Shown: in pieces, positions 63,676 through 64,000 of the stretch
How the letters are laid out: the number at the start of each line of letters is the position of its first letter
Numbering within the stretch: the stretch's first letter is position 1
Translations under genes and position numbers: made by a program
Source of the DNA: Nocardia grenadensis NBRC 108939
GTDB taxonomy: Bacteria; Actinomycetota; Actinomycetes; Mycobacteriales; Mycobacteriaceae
Direction: 5' to 3'
NCBI RefSeq assembly: GCF_001613445.1
Contig: NZ_BDCJ01000001.1
Span: forward strand, 1-64,000
Length of the DNA: 64,000 nucleotides
The notes under the pieces: generated by a model
Databases searched by the model: none
Seen by the model: only the letters and a program-made list of their open reading frames with translations
Told to the model about the DNA's origin: nothing

Positions 63676-64000
63676 TCAGTCCCGCAGCGCGCGGGCGCGC
63701 AGGGTCGCCAGCGTCCGCGACAGGACGCGCGAGATCTGCATCTGGGAAACGTTCAGTTCGGCCGCGATCTGGGCCTGGGTGCGGTTCTCGAAGAACCGCA
63801 TGTGCAGCACCCGCTGGTCGCGGGTCGACAGCTCCCGCAGCAGGGGCGCGAGGGTCATGGCGTTCTCGGTGAGCTCATACGACGGATCCTCGTCGCCGAG
63901 CGAGTCGGCGCTCTTGGCCGCCGCCCCGCTGTTGTCGTTCTGTTCGACCGAGGCGTCCAGCGAATCGGTGCGATAGGCATTGCCGGCCAGCAGCGCCTGG
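63676..64000 (-). CDS. SigF/SigB-type RNA polymerase sigma factor, C-terminal part
   Basis: The last 108 residues of a sigma-70 family protein; its 5' part lies beyond the window. Region 4 is RELSTRDQRVLHMRFFENRTQAQIAAELNVSQMQISRVLSRTLATLR, which has the -35-binding HTH of the SigB/SigF/SigG stress group. The preceding acidic linker (SLGDEDPSYELTENAMTLAPLL) matches region 3. Confidence 0.9.
   Translation of the reverse strand, partial: QALLAGNAYRTDSLDASVEQNDNSGAAAKSADSLGDEDPSYELTENAMTLAPLLRELSTRDQRVLHMRFFENRTQAQIAAELNVSQMQISRVLSRTLATLRARALRD

Noticed and set aside
1..64000. CRISPR arrays, rRNA, integrase with att sites, replication origin
   Set aside because: No regularly spaced repeats, rRNA motifs, tyrosine/serine recombinase or DnaA-box cluster was seen. 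The tRNA-Pro has no adjoining integrase or duplicated 3' end that I could find.

Overview
The window is high-GC actinobacterial DNA, most likely from Nocardia or a close relative in the Nocardiaceae. The support is mixed: a type VII (ESX)-like small protein, a 13E12/DUF222 fragment, F420-type LLM oxidoreductases, a mycofactocin-type SDR, a PrpR/RamB-type regulator with prpDBC, frequent GTG starts, 4-base ATGA/GTGA overlaps and a SigF/SigB-type sigma factor. The assignment rests on gene content, not on a search.

Layout. 0-2.5 kb: ESX-like pair, HEAT-repeat protein, small secreted protein, small wHTH protein. 2.7-5.0 kb: a graveyard of truncated genes (PEP-mutase/isocitrate-lyase-like, FAD monooxygenase, DUF222) ending in an enoyl-CoA hydratase broken by an exact 17-bp tandem duplication. 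5.6-6.6 kb: two membrane proteins and tRNA-Pro(GGG). 7.15-13 kb: the best region, a cobalamin riboswitch ahead of prpR, then prpD-prpB-prpC (methylcitrate cycle). This suggests that vitamin B12 shuts off the B12-independent route for propionyl-CoA. 13-20.3 kb: DUF6194/MerR divergent pair, decayed flavohaemoglobin, CocE-type hydrolase, orphan ATP-grasp enzyme, NDH-2-like oxidoreductase.

20.3-35.4 kb is an accessory segment bounded by an intact NDH-2-like gene and a decayed copy of it. It carries fadD/MarR, a three-gene chimeric pseudogene, an acyl-CoA dehydrogenase, two paralogous secreted glycine-rich proteins, an amidase with a sugar-type ABC importer, an IclR regulator and another NDH-2-like gene. 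35.5-36.2 kb holds thiolase and IS3-family remnants. 36.7-48.2 kb is a one-direction catabolic island: amidohydrolase, NIPSNAP protein, SnoaL-like protein, a sulfonate/nitrate/taurine-type ABC importer, ADP-forming acyl-CoA ligase, thiolase-like protein plus DUF35 partner, TetR and LLM oxidoreductase. It reads as uptake, CoA activation and C-C cleavage of an unknown organic acid or amide.

48.3-52.3 kb: two-component system divergent from TerD-TerD-RDD genes, with an 11-bp-spaced direct repeat between them. 52.8-63.1 kb: hydrolase, LLM oxidoreductase, two TetR, three SDRs (one mycofactocin-type), acyl-CoA ligase, IclR and an HsaA-like flavin monooxygenase, probably a second catabolic set. 63.1-63.6 kb has GntR and SDR stubs, and the window ends inside a sigma-factor gene. 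No CRISPR array, rRNA, intact transposase or replication origin was seen.
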